The notes under the pieces are model-generated. The model was not told the origin of the DNA, made no database searches, and saw only the letters and a list, made by a program, of their open reading frames with translations. The position numbers and the translations under genes were made by a program. From NCBI RefSeq assembly GCF_000744705.1, contig NZ_JQML01000001.1, forward strand, positions 7,264,017-7,328,016: a stretch of 64,000 nucleotides of DNA, in the 5' to 3' direction. The DNA comes from Streptacidiphilus albus JL83. GTDB lineage: Bacteria; Actinomycetota; Actinomycetes; Streptomycetales; Streptomycetaceae. This document shows positions 1 through 9,161 of this stretch, one piece after another (position 1 is the first letter of the stretch; each line of letters opens with the position of its first letter).

Positions 1-669
1 GCCGGAGGCAATGCCAACCGCGGCGGCATCGCCTCGTACCTGGGGCGTAAGTCCAGCGATCTCGCCCATCCGCTGACGGTCCTGGAGGACTGCGGGCTGA
101 TCACGCGCGAACCCGACGTCTTCAAGGACAACCGGACCAGCTTTCGTATCAACGAACCACTGGTCACCTTCTATCACGCCGTCATGCGCCCGATCTGGTC
201 TGATCTGGAGCACACGCGCGACGCGGGCCGCCTGTGGGAGCGAGCGCAGCGTCGCTTCACCGGCAACATCCTGGGCCCGCACCTGGAGTATGTCTGCCGG
301 CACTGGACACGGCACTTCGCCCCTGAGCATCTCCTGGCAGACCTGCCCAACCGGGTGGGCTCGGGGACGGTGAACGATCCGGCCCGGCGCACCAGTCACG
401 AACTTGATGTTGTGGCCTACGGTCTGGACGACGAGAACCGCTCACCGATCCTGGCCATCGGGGAAGTGAAATGGGGTGAGGTCATGGGGCTGGGGCATCT
501 GGAGCGCCTCGCTCGGATCCAGGCACTCTTGGTGGCCCAGGAGCGATACGGCGCCGCGGACGCGCGCCTCGTCTGCTACAGCGCTACCGGTTTCACTGAC
601 GACCTCCGCGACCGGGCAGCCACCGACGCCGGCGTCGTCCTGATCGGGGCAGCGGACCTGTATCAGTGA
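1..669 (+). CDS. C-terminal part of a DUF234-type AAA ATPase (5' end outside window)
   Basis: The frame is open from base 1 and ends at TGA 667-669, so the N-terminal P-loop domain lies outside the window. The visible 222 residues begin in a winged-helix-like stretch (…LEDCGLITRE…RINEPLVTFY). They end in a PD-(D/E)XK-like core, with ELDVV followed about 15 residues later by GEVKW. This arrangement is known for bacterial and archaeal ATPases of the DUF234 class. A second member of the same family lies at 2343-3779 on the other strand, with an IS between the two. Function within the family is poorly known; toxin-like or defence roles are only suggested. Confidence 0.7.
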   Translation, partial: AGGNANRGGIASYLGRKSSDLAHPLTVLEDCGLITREPDVFKDNRTSFRINEPLVTFYHAVMRPIWSDLEHTRDAGRLWERAQRRFTGNILGPHLEYVCRHWTRHFAPEHLLADLPNRVGSGTVNDPARRTSHELDVVAYGLDDENRSPILAIGEVKWGEVMGLGHLERLARIQALLVAQERYGAADARLVCYSATGFTDDLRDRAATDAGVVLIGAADLYQ

Positions 670-784
670 CTGGGAGCAACAGGTCCCGAATCGCAGCCGA
701 AAGGTCACGAAGGACGCTGAACCTGCTGGGAGCGGCGGCGAACGGTGACCTAATTGGAGGGCGATGCCCGATAGGTCCGCATTG

Positions 785-828
785 CTGGGGGTCAGGGGGT
801 CGCAGGTTCAAATCCTGTCGTCCCGACA
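785..828 (+). pseudogene. 3' half of a tRNA-Pro (GGG), likely attachment-site remnant
   Basis: The run starts at the anticodon loop (CTGGGGG) and continues through a T arm (GCAGG at 802-806, TTCAAAT loop, CCTGT at 814-818). It then has the acceptor 3' strand CGTCCCG (819-825) and discriminator A. The matching 5' half (acceptor CGGGACG plus D arm) is absent upstream. It is therefore not a functional tRNA; it looks like the core left by an integrative element that used tRNA-Pro as its target. A strong hairpin terminator follows directly. Confidence 0.7.
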
Positions 829-837
829 GTGAACGCG

Positions 838-875
838 AGCCCTCTGGCTTGGACATAAGTCCAGGTCAGGGGGCT
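838..875 (+). terminator. Hairpin terminator after the tRNA-Pro remnant
   Basis: A 17-nt arm at 838-854 pairs with 859-875 across an ATAA loop, with a few G-T wobbles, and is followed by TTTT. It sits 10 bases after the tRNA end, as expected for a tRNA transcription terminator that moved together with the 3' half. Confidence 0.6.
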
Positions 876-1139
876 TTTCGCTGCCCTCGTGCCGCTGGAC
901 CCAACCGCCGACCAGGGCCGTCCGCCACCCTGCCAGGGACCAGCCAGGGACCAACAGGGTGCGCGCAGGCGCACGCAGGTCACGACGGGAGCGTTGCGCG
1001 AATGCGCGCAGAAACCCCGCCGGAACCTGCCGACAGCCTGACTCTAGACCCTTCCGGAATGCCCCGTGGGCGGCTTCCCGGAATTGAATCGACGGGGAGC
1101 CGCGCGTCAATTCCCGTGCGAGCGGAGGCGTACGCTGTA
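876..1139. other. Non-coding; paired GGGACCA repeats
   Basis: No convincing gene. GGGACCA occurs at 936-942 and 947-953, an 11-base period. The same pair with the same spacing recurs at 24971-24977 and 24982-24988. Such repeats near tRNA-type cores may be integrase arm-binding sites; this is inference. Confidence 0.35.
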
Positions 1140-2314
1140 GGGCTCATTTATTCGTCGCTGCTGGTCAGGCGGCATAGCGGTACTCGTTGATCGCGCCTCC
1201 GAGTACGCGGGTGCGCAGTAGTCGGCGGTTGTGGATGTTGGTGGCGGGTGGTGTCTGCTGCGAGGTGTCGGGCGGAAGTTGCCTGCGTGATCGGTGGGGC
1301 CTGTGCCGGTTGTAGTGGTCGGCGAACTCGGTGAGGACTTTCGTGGCGTGGGACGCGTTCATGACCAGGACGTGGTCGAGGGCTTCGCGGCGTACGGTTC
1401 CGATCACGCGTTCGCAGTGGGCGTTCATCTTGGGTGCCCGTGGGACGCTGAGGAGGACTTCGGTGTCCTCGGCGGTGAAGACGGCGTCGAAGGAGGCGGT
1501 GTACTTGGTGTCCCGGTCGCGGAGCAGGAACCGGATATGTTTGCCGTGATCGGTCAGCGCGGTGGTGAACTCGCGGGCCTGCTGGACCGCCCACTGCCCG
1601 GTGGGGTGCGCGGTGACGGGGGTGAGGTGCAGGCGCCGGGTGCCGTGTTCCAGGAAGGCCATGGCGTAGAGGCGTTGGCCCAGCGCCGTGTCGATGTGGA
1701 AGAAGTCTGCCGCGACGATGCCTTCGGCCTGGGTGGTCAGGAACTCAGTCCAGCTCGGTCCGTGGCGTCGCGGTGCCGGGTCGATACCGGCTGCATGCAG
1801 GATGTTCCACACCGTGCCCGAGGCCATCGGATGCCCCAGTCGTGCCATCTCGCCCTGGATGCGGCGGTGGCCCCATCGTGGATTCTCGTCGGCCAGGCGC
1901 AGGACCAGCTTCTTCAGGGCCGCGGACGACGGAGGGCGTCCGATGCGAGTGCGGCGCGCGCTGTAGTCCCACTTGCGGGCGATCAGTTTGCGGTGCCAGG
2001 CCAGCAGGGTGCCCGGGGTGACGGGGAAGGCGCGGGCCCAGCGCTGCCGGGGTATCAGCGAGGATAGGGCGGAGAACCAGAACCGGTCCGCCGGCTCGTA
2101 GCGCACGGGTGAAGTCAACTGCCTACGCAGCACTGCGTTCTCGTGCCGCAGGACCAGCACCTCCGCCTCCACCGATGCCTCCTGCCGGAGCAGCAGCTCC
2201 GGCAGTGCCAGTAGTCCCCGAACAGCGCGATATACCAGCGACACGATCACGGGCACAGCCTCGCAGATCCCCGAGTCGCACGTATCTCACCTGCAGCGAT
2301 GACTTCTTGAGCCC
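1140..2314 (-). mobile_element. IS3/integrase-core type insertion sequence
   Basis: Imperfect terminal inverted repeats of about 25 bp frame one transposase. The left end begins GGGCTCA (1140) and the right end closes with TGAGCCC (2314). Both repeats share a TCGCTGC block further in. No direct repeat of the flanks is obvious, so the flanks may have been rearranged since insertion. Confidence 0.65.
1165..2256 (-). CDS. DDE transposase with integrase core
   Basis: 363 residues from a GTG start. A helix-turn-helix region comes first (TLLAWHRKL, then RWGHRRIQ, residues about 85-130). An rve-type catalytic core follows with Asp in AADFFHID, Asp in LLRDRDTK, and Glu in NAHCERV about 35 residues later, which is a complete DDE triad. 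The C-terminal HYNRHRPHRS segment is typical of IS3-like and IS481-like enzymes. The ORF is uninterrupted, so the element may be active. A truncated relative lies at 3965-4576. Confidence 0.85.
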   Translation of the reverse strand: MPVIVSLVYRAVRGLLALPELLLRQEASVEAEVLVLRHENAVLRRQLTSPVRYEPADRFWFSALSSLIPRQRWARAFPVTPGTLLAWHRKLIARKWDYSARRTRIGRPPSSAALKKLVLRLADENPRWGHRRIQGEMARLGHPMASGTVWNILHAAGIDPAPRRHGPSWTEFLTTQAEGIVAADFFHIDTALGQRLYAMAFLEHGTRRLHLTPVTAHPTGQWAVQQAREFTTALTDHGKHIRFLLRDRDTKYTASFDAVFTAEDTEVLLSVPRAPKMNAHCERVIGTVRREALDHVLVMNASHATKVLTEFADHYNRHRPHRSRRQLPPDTSQQTPPATNIHNRRLLRTRVLGGAINEYRYAA

Positions 2315-2342
2315 CTCAGGGAATGCCGAGAGGTGAGTGTGG

Positions 2343-3779
2343 TCAGTCCTGCCAGGCTGCGAGGAGGTCTTCGGGTCCCCAGTGGGCGGCGAGGGGGAGG
2401 TTCGCGTCGACTCCGCAGCGCGATACCGCGACCAGGGGTGTGTCGTGGTCGGCTCCGGGGACGGCGGTGAGTTCGCGGGCCAGGGCGTCGTACTCGCGGC
2501 GGCCGAAGGGCTGGGTCTCGAGCCATTTGACGGAGCCGAGGAAGTGGATCTGTCGGGCTACGGGATCGCGGTCGGCGCCGACCAGGTCGATCTCGGGGTT
2601 GTTCTGGCGGTTCCACCATCCGCCGATGGCCTCGGTGTGCGGCCAGCGGTCGTTCGGTAGGAGTCGGAGCAGTGACTCGCGGATCACGGGTTCCACGGCT
2701 CGTCCGCGCCAGCTCGTCCAGGAGGCTTCGATCCTGCGCAGGGCCACGTCTCCGCGTCCGCGTTCGATCAGGGGGATGCCGCGTTGTAGGAAGGCCAGCC
2801 AGAAGCGGAGGTAGGGGTCGGCGACGCGGTAGCGCTTGTTCTTGGTGTCGGGCTTGGTCGACAGTGGGCTGTCGGTGGCCAGGACCCGTTTCTCCAGGAG
2901 GGTGTTGAGGATCGGTGAGAGCGTGCCGGAGGCGAGTGGGGAGGCTCCGCCGGCGCCGTTGGCGATGGCGGTGAAGGTCCGCTCGCCGCTGCCAACCACC
3001 TCCAGGACCGCGCGGGAGTGCGAGGCGTCGGGGAACTCCGCGAGCAGTGACAGCTCTCCGGCCATTAGTAGCGGTGACAGGGGATTGGCTACGGCTGCCC
3101 GCAGGAAGTCGTTCCGGCTCATTCCCGGTTCCCAGGCCTGGACGACTTCGGGGAATCCTCCTGTCACCAGGAGGGCGTCCACCGCGCCGGCGGCACCCAG
3201 TCCGGTCATCCGCGCCACGTCCGCCAGGTGCAGGGGGCGGACCGTCATCTTCGCGGCCCGACCGAAGAACGGGCGTCCGTAGGACTGGAGCGCCTCCATC
3301 ACCGACATGTCACTGCCCACCAGGAGCAGCAGCACCGGCTTGGTCGCCAGGTGGCGGTCCCACACCGTCTGCAGTGCGCCTTCGAACTCGCTGTCCTGTT
3401 CGACCAGCCAGGGCACCTCGTCGATCACCGCGATGCTCGGGACGTCGTCGGGAACAGCCAGGGCCAGGGTCCGCAGCGACTGGTTCCAGTCCGAGCTCTG
3501 CAGCCCCGCGACGGCTTCCCTTCCGGGCAGGCCGGACTGGGCCAGTGTCGCGGCGAACTCGGCGCGCTCGGCCACCGGATTGCGTCCGCGCGTCGCCTGG
3601 AACACGACGTAGGGTGCCCCGGAGCGGTCGCAGAACTCCTGGACCAGACGTGACTTCCCCACCCGCCGCCGTCCTGTGACGATCACCGCGCGGCCTTGGG
3701 TCCCGCCCTGCCCCAGAGTGATCTGGCGTAGCTGGCCGTTGAGCAGCTCGAGGTCCGAGGTTCTGCCTCTGAAGTCCAC
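2343..3779 (-). CDS. DUF234-type ATP-binding protein
   Basis: 478 residues. Walker A is TGRRRVGKSR (about residues 35-44) and Walker B is SIAVIDEVPW (about 116-125), as in AAA_14-like ATPases. The C-terminal half carries the DUF234-type region, with EIDLVG followed by GSVKW. In the related protein at the left edge the second motif is GEVKW, so the acidic nuclease-type residue is replaced by Ser here while Lys is kept. It has its own AT-rich upstream region (3780-3850). Role unknown. Confidence 0.75.
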   Translation of the reverse strand: MDFRGRTSDLELLNGQLRQITLGQGGTQGRAVIVTGRRRVGKSRLVQEFCDRSGAPYVVFQATRGRNPVAERAEFAATLAQSGLPGREAVAGLQSSDWNQSLRTLALAVPDDVPSIAVIDEVPWLVEQDSEFEGALQTVWDRHLATKPVLLLLVGSDMSVMEALQSYGRPFFGRAAKMTVRPLHLADVARMTGLGAAGAVDALLVTGGFPEVVQAWEPGMSRNDFLRAAVANPLSPLLMAGELSLLAEFPDASHSRAVLEVVGSGERTFTAIANGAGGASPLASGTLSPILNTLLEKRVLATDSPLSTKPDTKNKRYRVADPYLRFWLAFLQRGIPLIERGRGDVALRRIEASWTSWRGRAVEPVIRESLLRLLPNDRWPHTEAIGGWWNRQNNPEIDLVGADRDPVARQIHFLGSVKWLETQPFGRREYDALARELTAVPGADHDTPLVAVSRCGVDANLPLAAHWGPEDLLAAWQD

Positions 3780-3964
3780 TCTCGCCCCTAAAACATAGTT
3801 TCGATCATACGTAGATTGAATCTTACATAAAGCTATCGTCTATTGCGAGGGCCGACAACAGCTGAGGCTGCCGAAGCGTCTCCCGCTCGGAAACACGATT
3901 TTGGCCTGACCTGCAGGCTCCCAATGCGCCGCGTGGCCTGCACCGCGTCTGAGATGATCCCTCG
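3780..3964. promoter_or_regulatory. AT-rich intergenic region upstream of the ATPase gene
   Basis: The first 70 bases are much richer in A and T than the surroundings. They contain overlapping palindrome-like blocks around ATACGTAGATTG. This is the only candidate promoter for the minus-strand ATPase; no clear -10/-35 pair can be assigned. Confidence 0.3.
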
Positions 3965-4576
3965 ATGCCGTTGTCCATCGTCACCGCGCTGGTCCGAAAT
4001 CTGATCTCGATACCCGCCGCCGTGCTGCTCAGTCGCGCGGCCAAGGACGCGGAGGTGCTCGCACTGCGCTGGCGCGAGGTGTTCGCGGTCACCCCCACCA
4101 CGCTGCTGGCCTGGCACCGACAACTCGTGGCCCGGAAGTGGACGTTCACCCAGCGCAACCGTCCTGGACGGCCCTCGATCTCCCCCGTGGTCAAGCAGCT
4201 GGTCCTGCGTCTGGCACGGGAGAACAGCACCTGGGGCCACAGACGGATCCAGGGCAAACTGGCTCGGCTCGGCTACGCGATCGCGCCGTCCACGGTGTGG
4301 GAAATCCTGCACGCCGCCGGCATCGACCCCGCCCCGCAGCGATCCGGCCCGACCTGGCGCCCGTTCCTCACCGCCCAGGCGCATGGCATCATCGCCGCCG
4401 ACTTCCTCCACCTCGACTGCGCCATCACGCTCAAGCGCCAGTATGCCTTGGTATTCATCGAGCACGGCACTCGACGCGTCCATCTCGCCGGCATCACCGC
4501 CAACCCCAGCGCCGAATGGACCGTCCAGCAGGCCAGGAACCTCACCACAACGCTGGACCGCCGCATGGACCCGTGA
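3965..4576 (+). pseudogene. Truncated IS3-like transposase
   Basis: The protein resembles the transposase at 1165-2256 (shared TLLAWHR, WGHRRIQG and HAAGIDPAP blocks). It has two lesions. About 35 residues are missing between EVLALR and the WREVFAV stretch. The reading frame is also cut before the second catalytic Asp, at the left end of the IS4-like element. Only the first Asp (AADFLHLD) remains, so it cannot be active. Confidence 0.8.
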
Positions 4577-6462
4577 ACCCCGACCACTTTCGTGGCAAGG
4601 CTGCGAAGTTAGGCGATCGTGGTCCTGGTCAAGGGGTTGCGCCAGTTGAGGGCATGTCGGGACATGGAGACGGGGCCTCTGGTAGAGCGGGGGATCGACC
4701 AAGATCTTCCAGCCGCCAGAGGTCCCGTTGCCCCGTCAGTCTGCCACCGCCGCCCTCGCCCGCACCGTCACCGTCGCCGAGGGGGTCTACGCCCCGGGCC
4801 ATCTGGGCGAGTTGACCCAGCACGTCCCCTTCGACCTGGTCGATGCCGTACTGGAGGAGACCGGGACGGTGGAAATGCGGCTTCGGGACCTGCCCTCGCG
4901 GGTCGGGGTGTACTTCCTCCTGGCACTGGGCCTGTTTCCGCACCTGGGCTACGCCCGGGTCCGGGGCAAACTGGTCGCCGGCCTGGCGGGACTACCGGTT
5001 CCGGACCCCTCGGAGAAAGCACTGCGCGATCTGCGCCGCCGCCTGGGCCCGGCCCCGGTCAAGGAACTGTTCGAGGTGCTGGCCGGCCCGTTGGCCCAGC
5101 CCACCACGCCCGGCGTGCGCTACCGCCGACTGCGCACCGTCGCATTCGACGGCTGCAGCTCGCCCAAGGTTCCCGACGCCGAGCGCAACCGGGACTGGCC
5201 GGGCCGGATCCGCTACCGACTGGCCTGGGCCGGCTACCCCGCACTCATGCTGATGGCCCTGGTGGAGACCGGCACCCGCGGCCTGGTCGGAGCGGTGTTC
5301 GGTCCCGCCCCGACCGGCGAACCCGCCTACGCCGGACGGCTGTTGCACCTGCCCGGCAGTGACACGCTGGTGCTGGCGGACCGCAACTTCGACGGCAACA
5401 GCCTGCTGCGGGCGATCGCCGCGACCGGCTCGCAGTTCCTGGTCCGCGGCAAGGCATCGCGCCGCCCGCCGATACTGGCCAAGCTGCCCGACGGCTCGTT
5501 CCTCTCCAAGCTCGACAACCTGCCGGTCCGCTTCATCGACGCCGACATCACCGTCACCACCGCCGACGGCCACCGGATCCGCGGCCGCTACCGACTGATC
5601 ACCACCCTGCTCGACCACCGACACGACCCCGCCCCCGCCCTGATCCGCCTCTATCACGAGCGGTGGGAGATCGAATCGGCGTTCTCGGCCCTGCGCCACA
5701 CCCTCATGACCGGCCGCAACCTGCGCTCTACCGACCCGGTCGGCGTCGAGCAGGAGATGCGGGCACTGCTGACGCTCTACCAGGCCCTGCGCATCGCCAT
5801 GGTCGCGGCCGTGGAATCCCGGCCCGGTACCGACCCCGACCGCGCCGCCTTCACCACCGCCCTGGAATCCGCCCGCGACCTGCTCATCGCCGCCCGCGGC
5901 GTCCTGCCCGACAATCTCATCGACCCGGTCGGCGACATCGGCCGCGCCGTCCTGGCCGACCTCCTGCCCGCCCGCCGACCCCGCACCAGTACCCGCCGCG
6001 TCAAATGCCCGCTCTCGCGCTACCAGTCCCGGCCCGTGGACCCCCGCCCCGAGACCACCCAGAAGATCACCACTGTCACGATCACCGTGCACGAGCCGAA
6101 CGACATACCGCCCCTGACCGGCAACCAGCCAGCCCACTCATGGAGCGCCCAAGCCCGTCGGCTCCAGGCGGACCCCGGGACGCCACCGGGGTCCGCCGCC
6201 CGCACCAGCACCCGGGAACGCGTGCTCACGCTCCTGCGAACAGATCCCCAGCGGGACTGGCGAACCCGCGACATCGCCCAGACAGTGGACATAGAGGCGA
6301 CAGGGTTCGACGCCTTCCGGAAGCAGATGCTCCGCTGGAGCAAACAGGGCATGATACGCAAAACCGGCCCAGGGACCTACAGGCTCACCGAACCAACCAC
6401 CAGCCCTTGACACCGCCACCAACCGCTTAACTTCGCGGCCTTGCCTCGAAAGTGGTCGGGGT
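4577..6462 (+). mobile_element. IS4-family-like insertion sequence
   Basis: Near-identical inverted ends of about 36 bp begin ACCCCGACCACTTTCG at 4577 and close at 6462 in reverse complement, with few mismatches. They enclose one long transposase. The left flank is an IS3-like fragment and the right flank an IS256 fragment, with no target duplication. This points to an adjacent deletion or recombination between copies. Confidence 0.8.
4728..6410 (+). CDS. IS4 family transposase
   Basis: 560 residues. The N-terminal IS4 domain covers roughly residues 15-110. The DDE core follows: Asp in VAFDGCS, Asp in LVLADRNFDG, and the YHERWEIESAF signature with its Glu near residue 312, the Y-x2-R-x3-E pattern of IS4 enzymes. 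The C-terminal 90 residues look like an added DNA-binding domain (TRERVLTLLRTD…) and are longer than in classical IS4 enzymes. It is uninterrupted and probably functional. Confidence 0.85.
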   Translation: MPRQSATAALARTVTVAEGVYAPGHLGELTQHVPFDLVDAVLEETGTVEMRLRDLPSRVGVYFLLALGLFPHLGYARVRGKLVAGLAGLPVPDPSEKALRDLRRRLGPAPVKELFEVLAGPLAQPTTPGVRYRRLRTVAFDGCSSPKVPDAERNRDWPGRIRYRLAWAGYPALMLMALVETGTRGLVGAVFGPAPTGEPAYAGRLLHLPGSDTLVLADRNFDGNSLLRAIAATGSQFLVRGKASRRPPILAKLPDGSFLSKLDNLPVRFIDADITVTTADGHRIRGRYRLITTLLDHRHDPAPALIRLYHERWEIESAFSALRHTLMTGRNLRSTDPVGVEQEMRALLTLYQALRIAMVAAVESRPGTDPDRAAFTTALESARDLLIAARGVLPDNLIDPVGDIGRAVLADLLPARRPRTSTRRVKCPLSRYQSRPVDPRPETTQKITTVTITVHEPNDIPPLTGNQPAHSWSAQARRLQADPGTPPGSAARTSTRERVLTLLRTDPQRDWRTRDIAQTVDIEATGFDAFRKQMLRWSKQGMIRKTGPGTYRLTEPTTSP

Positions 6463-6683
6463 CCATCGGTGATCTCGCCCTCCAGCGCGGACTCCAGCAC
6501 CCGCTTGGCCAGCTGCTGCAGCAGCCCTCCCTCACCGGTCAGCTGGAGCCCGCCCGCGCGGGCCCGGTCCACCAGCTGGCTGATCAACTGCTCGTCCAGC
6601 ACGTCCGCCGGCGACTCGACCGAACGGACCTCTTCAACCGCCTCAACCTTGGCAGTCACGTCGCTCATCAGTGCTACTTCCAT
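6463..6683 (-). pseudogene. N-terminal fragment of an IS256 (mutator) transposase
   Basis: About 70 residues starting MEVALMSDVTAKVE and running through LLQQLAKRVLESALEGEITD match the conserved N-terminus of IS256-family transposases. The frame enters the IS4-like inverted repeat right after EITD. The catalytic part is found nowhere in the window, including the other side of that IS, so it has been deleted. Confidence 0.8.
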
Positions 6684-6723
6684 GATCGGGAGTTACACCG
6701 AAGACCGTACAGACCCCGCGGCC

Positions 6724-6753
6724 GAAGGCCCCCGGCCGCCGCCGGGGGCCTTC
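6724..6753. terminator. Perfect GC-rich hairpin terminator
   Basis: The 13-bp arms at 6724-6736 and 6741-6753 are perfectly complementary around a CGCC loop. It lies 13 bases past the stop codon of the secreted-protein gene and could also end transcription leaving the IS256 remnant. Confidence 0.7.
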
Positions 6754-6766
6754 GTGTGCTTCTGGC

Positions 6767-7111
6767 TCAGGACCTGATCTGGACCGCGATGGCCGCAGCC
6801 TGGTTGTCGTAGAGGTTGGCCCCGCCGGGACCGAAGGAGACCCAGTAGATGTGGCCGTTGTTGTTCATCTCGACGGAACCGCTGTGACCGTTCGCCACGA
6901 TGCTGCCGGCCGAGTACCAGGTGCCGTACGTCGTGCCGGTGCCGCAGAAGGATGACTGCTGCTCCCCGGCGCTGGTGTTCACGTCCCAGTACAGGACCGC
7001 GCAGCCGCTGGCGGCGGGGCCGGCGGCGATCGCGGGAGCGGCCAGGGCGACCCCGCTGGTGAGGACGCCGGCGGCGACAGCGGTCGCGGCGAGCTTGCTG
7101 CGGATCTTCAT
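6767..7111 (-). CDS. Small secreted protein
   Basis: 114 residues with a clear Sec signal peptide: a MKIRSK charged start, an alanine-rich hydrophobic stretch and an AIAAGPAA cleavage region near residue 33. The mature part of about 80 residues is rich in Gly, Ser, Asn and Tyr. It has two cysteines (SGCAVLYW and SSFCGTG) that could form a disulfide. I chose this ATG because GAAAGGG stands at ribosome-binding distance and the signal peptide starts here. Family not recognised. A hairpin terminator follows, and a GTGCT tandem repeat lies 136 bases upstream. Confidence 0.7.
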   Translation of the reverse strand: MKIRSKLAATAVAAGVLTSGVALAAPAIAAGPAASGCAVLYWDVNTSAGEQQSSFCGTGTTYGTWYSAGSIVANGHSGSVEMNNNGHIYWVSFGPGGANLYDNQAAAIAVQIRS

Positions 7112-7246
7112 GTTCGTACCCTTTCGTGGGGCCATGGCGGGCCACCGCGCCGGTGAGCCGGGACCAACTGCGCTGTCCCGTGCCGCGCCGGTGCCAGGCG
7201 GCGTATGAGGTGGTGGACGGCGGCGCGGCGGAGGCCGGCCACCTTG

Positions 7247-7271
7247 GTGCTGTGCTGTGCTGTGCTGTGCT
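7247..7271. repeat. Tandem GTGCT x5
   Basis: Five perfect 5-bp units lie between the divergent genes at 6767-7111 and 7483-8475, outside any supported coding region. Copy number could vary by slippage. Confidence 0.85.
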
Positions 7272-7482
7272 GCGCACGGGCCGGTGACCGAGTTGCGGTT
7301 CGCGGCGAGGATGGGAGCCCGCGGCCCCGTGACCCGCTGGTTCGGCGTCCAGGCACTGGTTCTGGGTCCTGCATTCCCTTCACGGCTGGCCGGTCTGTGC
7401 GGTGATTCCAGGGAACACCAGGCCAATTGACTGGCCGAATGATTCGATTGCTTTCGAAGGAACTGGCGAAGGGGGAGCGCTT

Positions 7483-8475
7483 GTGATCCGGATCCGCTTG
7501 GGGGCTCAGGGCCTGGGAAGCGTCAGGTTCGCGGTCTCGCCGGTGGGCTCCGCCGGGGACCTGCTCAGCGCCATCGGCTCCAGTGCGAGCACGCTGGCAC
7601 CGCCATGGCGGACCAGGACCACACACGCGCTGTCCCGGCACCGACTCGGGTTGCTGGCCGTGGTCGGCGCAGGCGGTCCTCGCGGTTACGCTCCGGACTT
7701 TCTCCGGCCTGAGCCCCATGCCTTCCAGACCGACATCGACACCGCACTGCACCAGATCGCGACGACTCCTCACGACCGGATCCGCTACGAGTTGACCGCT
7801 GCCGTCGGCGGCCACTCATGGGATCCCGACTCGAGTCGCCCGGCTCCGCGGCAGCTCCTAGGGGCCCTCGACCGCGGGGAGGACCACTTCGCGCGCCGTC
7901 TCGCCGACGAGATGGCGCGGTTCTGGCACGCGGCACTGGCGCCCTCGTGGTCGGCCGTCCGGGCCCGTTTGGAAGCCGACGTCACCGCGCGGGCCTCCGA
8001 CATCGCCCACTGCGGGCTCGCCGAGACCCTCAACCGTCTGGCTCCGAACCTGGAGTGGCACGACGGCGAGCTGGTCATCCACCTCCTCCCGGGCAGCGTC
8101 CATCAGCTGACGCTGGACGCGGATGCAGTGATCATGACGCCGAGTGTCTTCGTCGACCGGGCCGTCTTCTGCGCCGCGGAGCCGCCTGGTGCGCCGGACC
8201 CACGCGCTCCGCTGATCGTCTATCCCGCCGCGAAGGCCGACTGTCTCCCGTCGGCGCAGGACCATCCGCTGATCGGTGCGATGCGGCTGAAGCTCCTGGC
8301 CGAGCTGAGCCAGCCCCGTTCCACGACGGAGATCGCCCAACGCCTCTATCTGAGCCCGGCCACCGTCTCCTACCACCTGCAAATCCTCCACCGTGCCGGG
8401 CTTGTGACCCGCACACGACGGTCCCGGCATGTCCTCTACCAGCGGCTCGGGGGCACGAAGCCCGGTACTCGTTGA
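7483..8475 (+). CDS. ArsR-like winged-helix transcriptional regulator (DUF5937-type)
   Basis: 330 residues from GTG 7483, chosen because an AAGGGGGAG sequence precedes it. The first about 240 residues resemble the long N-terminal domain of actinobacterial DUF5937/ArsR proteins (VRFAVSP…, LLGALDRGEDHFARRLADE). The last 75 form a winged helix with the recognition stretch TTEIAQRLYLSPATVSYHLQ. Such proteins regulate nearby operons, but no target is clear here. It is divergent from the secreted-protein gene. Confidence 0.75.
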   Translation: MIRIRLGAQGLGSVRFAVSPVGSAGDLLSAIGSSASTLAPPWRTRTTHALSRHRLGLLAVVGAGGPRGYAPDFLRPEPHAFQTDIDTALHQIATTPHDRIRYELTAAVGGHSWDPDSSRPAPRQLLGALDRGEDHFARRLADEMARFWHAALAPSWSAVRARLEADVTARASDIAHCGLAETLNRLAPNLEWHDGELVIHLLPGSVHQLTLDADAVIMTPSVFVDRAVFCAAEPPGAPDPRAPLIVYPAAKADCLPSAQDHPLIGAMRLKLLAELSQPRSTTEIAQRLYLSPATVSYHLQILHRAGLVTRTRRSRHVLYQRLGGTKPGTR

Positions 8476-8617
8476 CCGGCCCCGGGTGGGACATGGAGAC
8501 GCAGCTTCGCGAAGGATCCCGTACGTTCTCCGGACAGGCGGGACAGGCGAGTGCGACAGCGGCCCCCTCGGCAGCGAGTCGACCCACGAGCGACTCCAGC
8601 GGCAGTAGGTTCCACCC

Positions 8618-9076
8618 ATGGATGAATTCGCCCGCCCGCGTATGGCCGCAGGCGTCCTGTTCGTCAACCCGGCCGGACACGTGCTGCTCGTCAAGCCCAC
8701 CTACAAGGCGGGCATGGAGATCCCCGGCGGCTACATCCAGCCCGGCGAGTCACTGGCCGCCGCAGCCATCCGCGAAGTCCAGGAAGAACTGGGCTTCACC
8801 CCCGGCCTGGGACGGCTCCTGGTCACCGACTGGGCACCCGCGCCCACCGAGGGCGACAAGCTCCTCTTCGTCTTCGACGGCGGCATCCTCACCGACGCCG
8901 ACACGCCCCGGATCAGGGTCGACGGCGTGGAGATCAGCCACTTCGCCTTCCATGACCTCAGCGTCCTCACCGACGTGCTGAACGAACGCCTGGCCCGGAG
9001 AGTCCGGGCCGCGGCCCGGGCCCGGCAGGCGGACAAGCACCTCTACCTGGAGCACGGCCTGCCTCAGGATTCCTGA
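8618..9076 (+). CDS. Nudix hydrolase
   Basis: 152 residues. A complete Nudix box, with GGYIQPGES leading into REVQEELGF, covers about residues 37-59 and supplies the metal-binding glutamates. It is a single-domain member, expected to hydrolyse a nucleoside-diphosphate-linked substrate; the substrate cannot be told. It stands alone on the plus strand, 142 bases after the regulator. A second Nudix gene is at 50750-51190. Confidence 0.85.
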   Translation: MDEFARPRMAAGVLFVNPAGHVLLVKPTYKAGMEIPGGYIQPGESLAAAAIREVQEELGFTPGLGRLLVTDWAPAPTEGDKLLFVFDGGILTDADTPRIRVDGVEISHFAFHDLSVLTDVLNERLARRVRAAARARQADKHLYLEHGLPQDS

Positions 9077-9161
9077 GCTACCGCCGCCGGGCAAAGGGTT
9101 GGCCTCCTACGAGCACATCCGCTTTGGCCGGGTTGCCTGCGGTGCCGATCCCGCACCGTGC

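Noticed and set aside
785..828. A functional tRNA-Pro gene
   Set aside because: The 5' half with acceptor and D arm is missing upstream, so only the 3' half is present.
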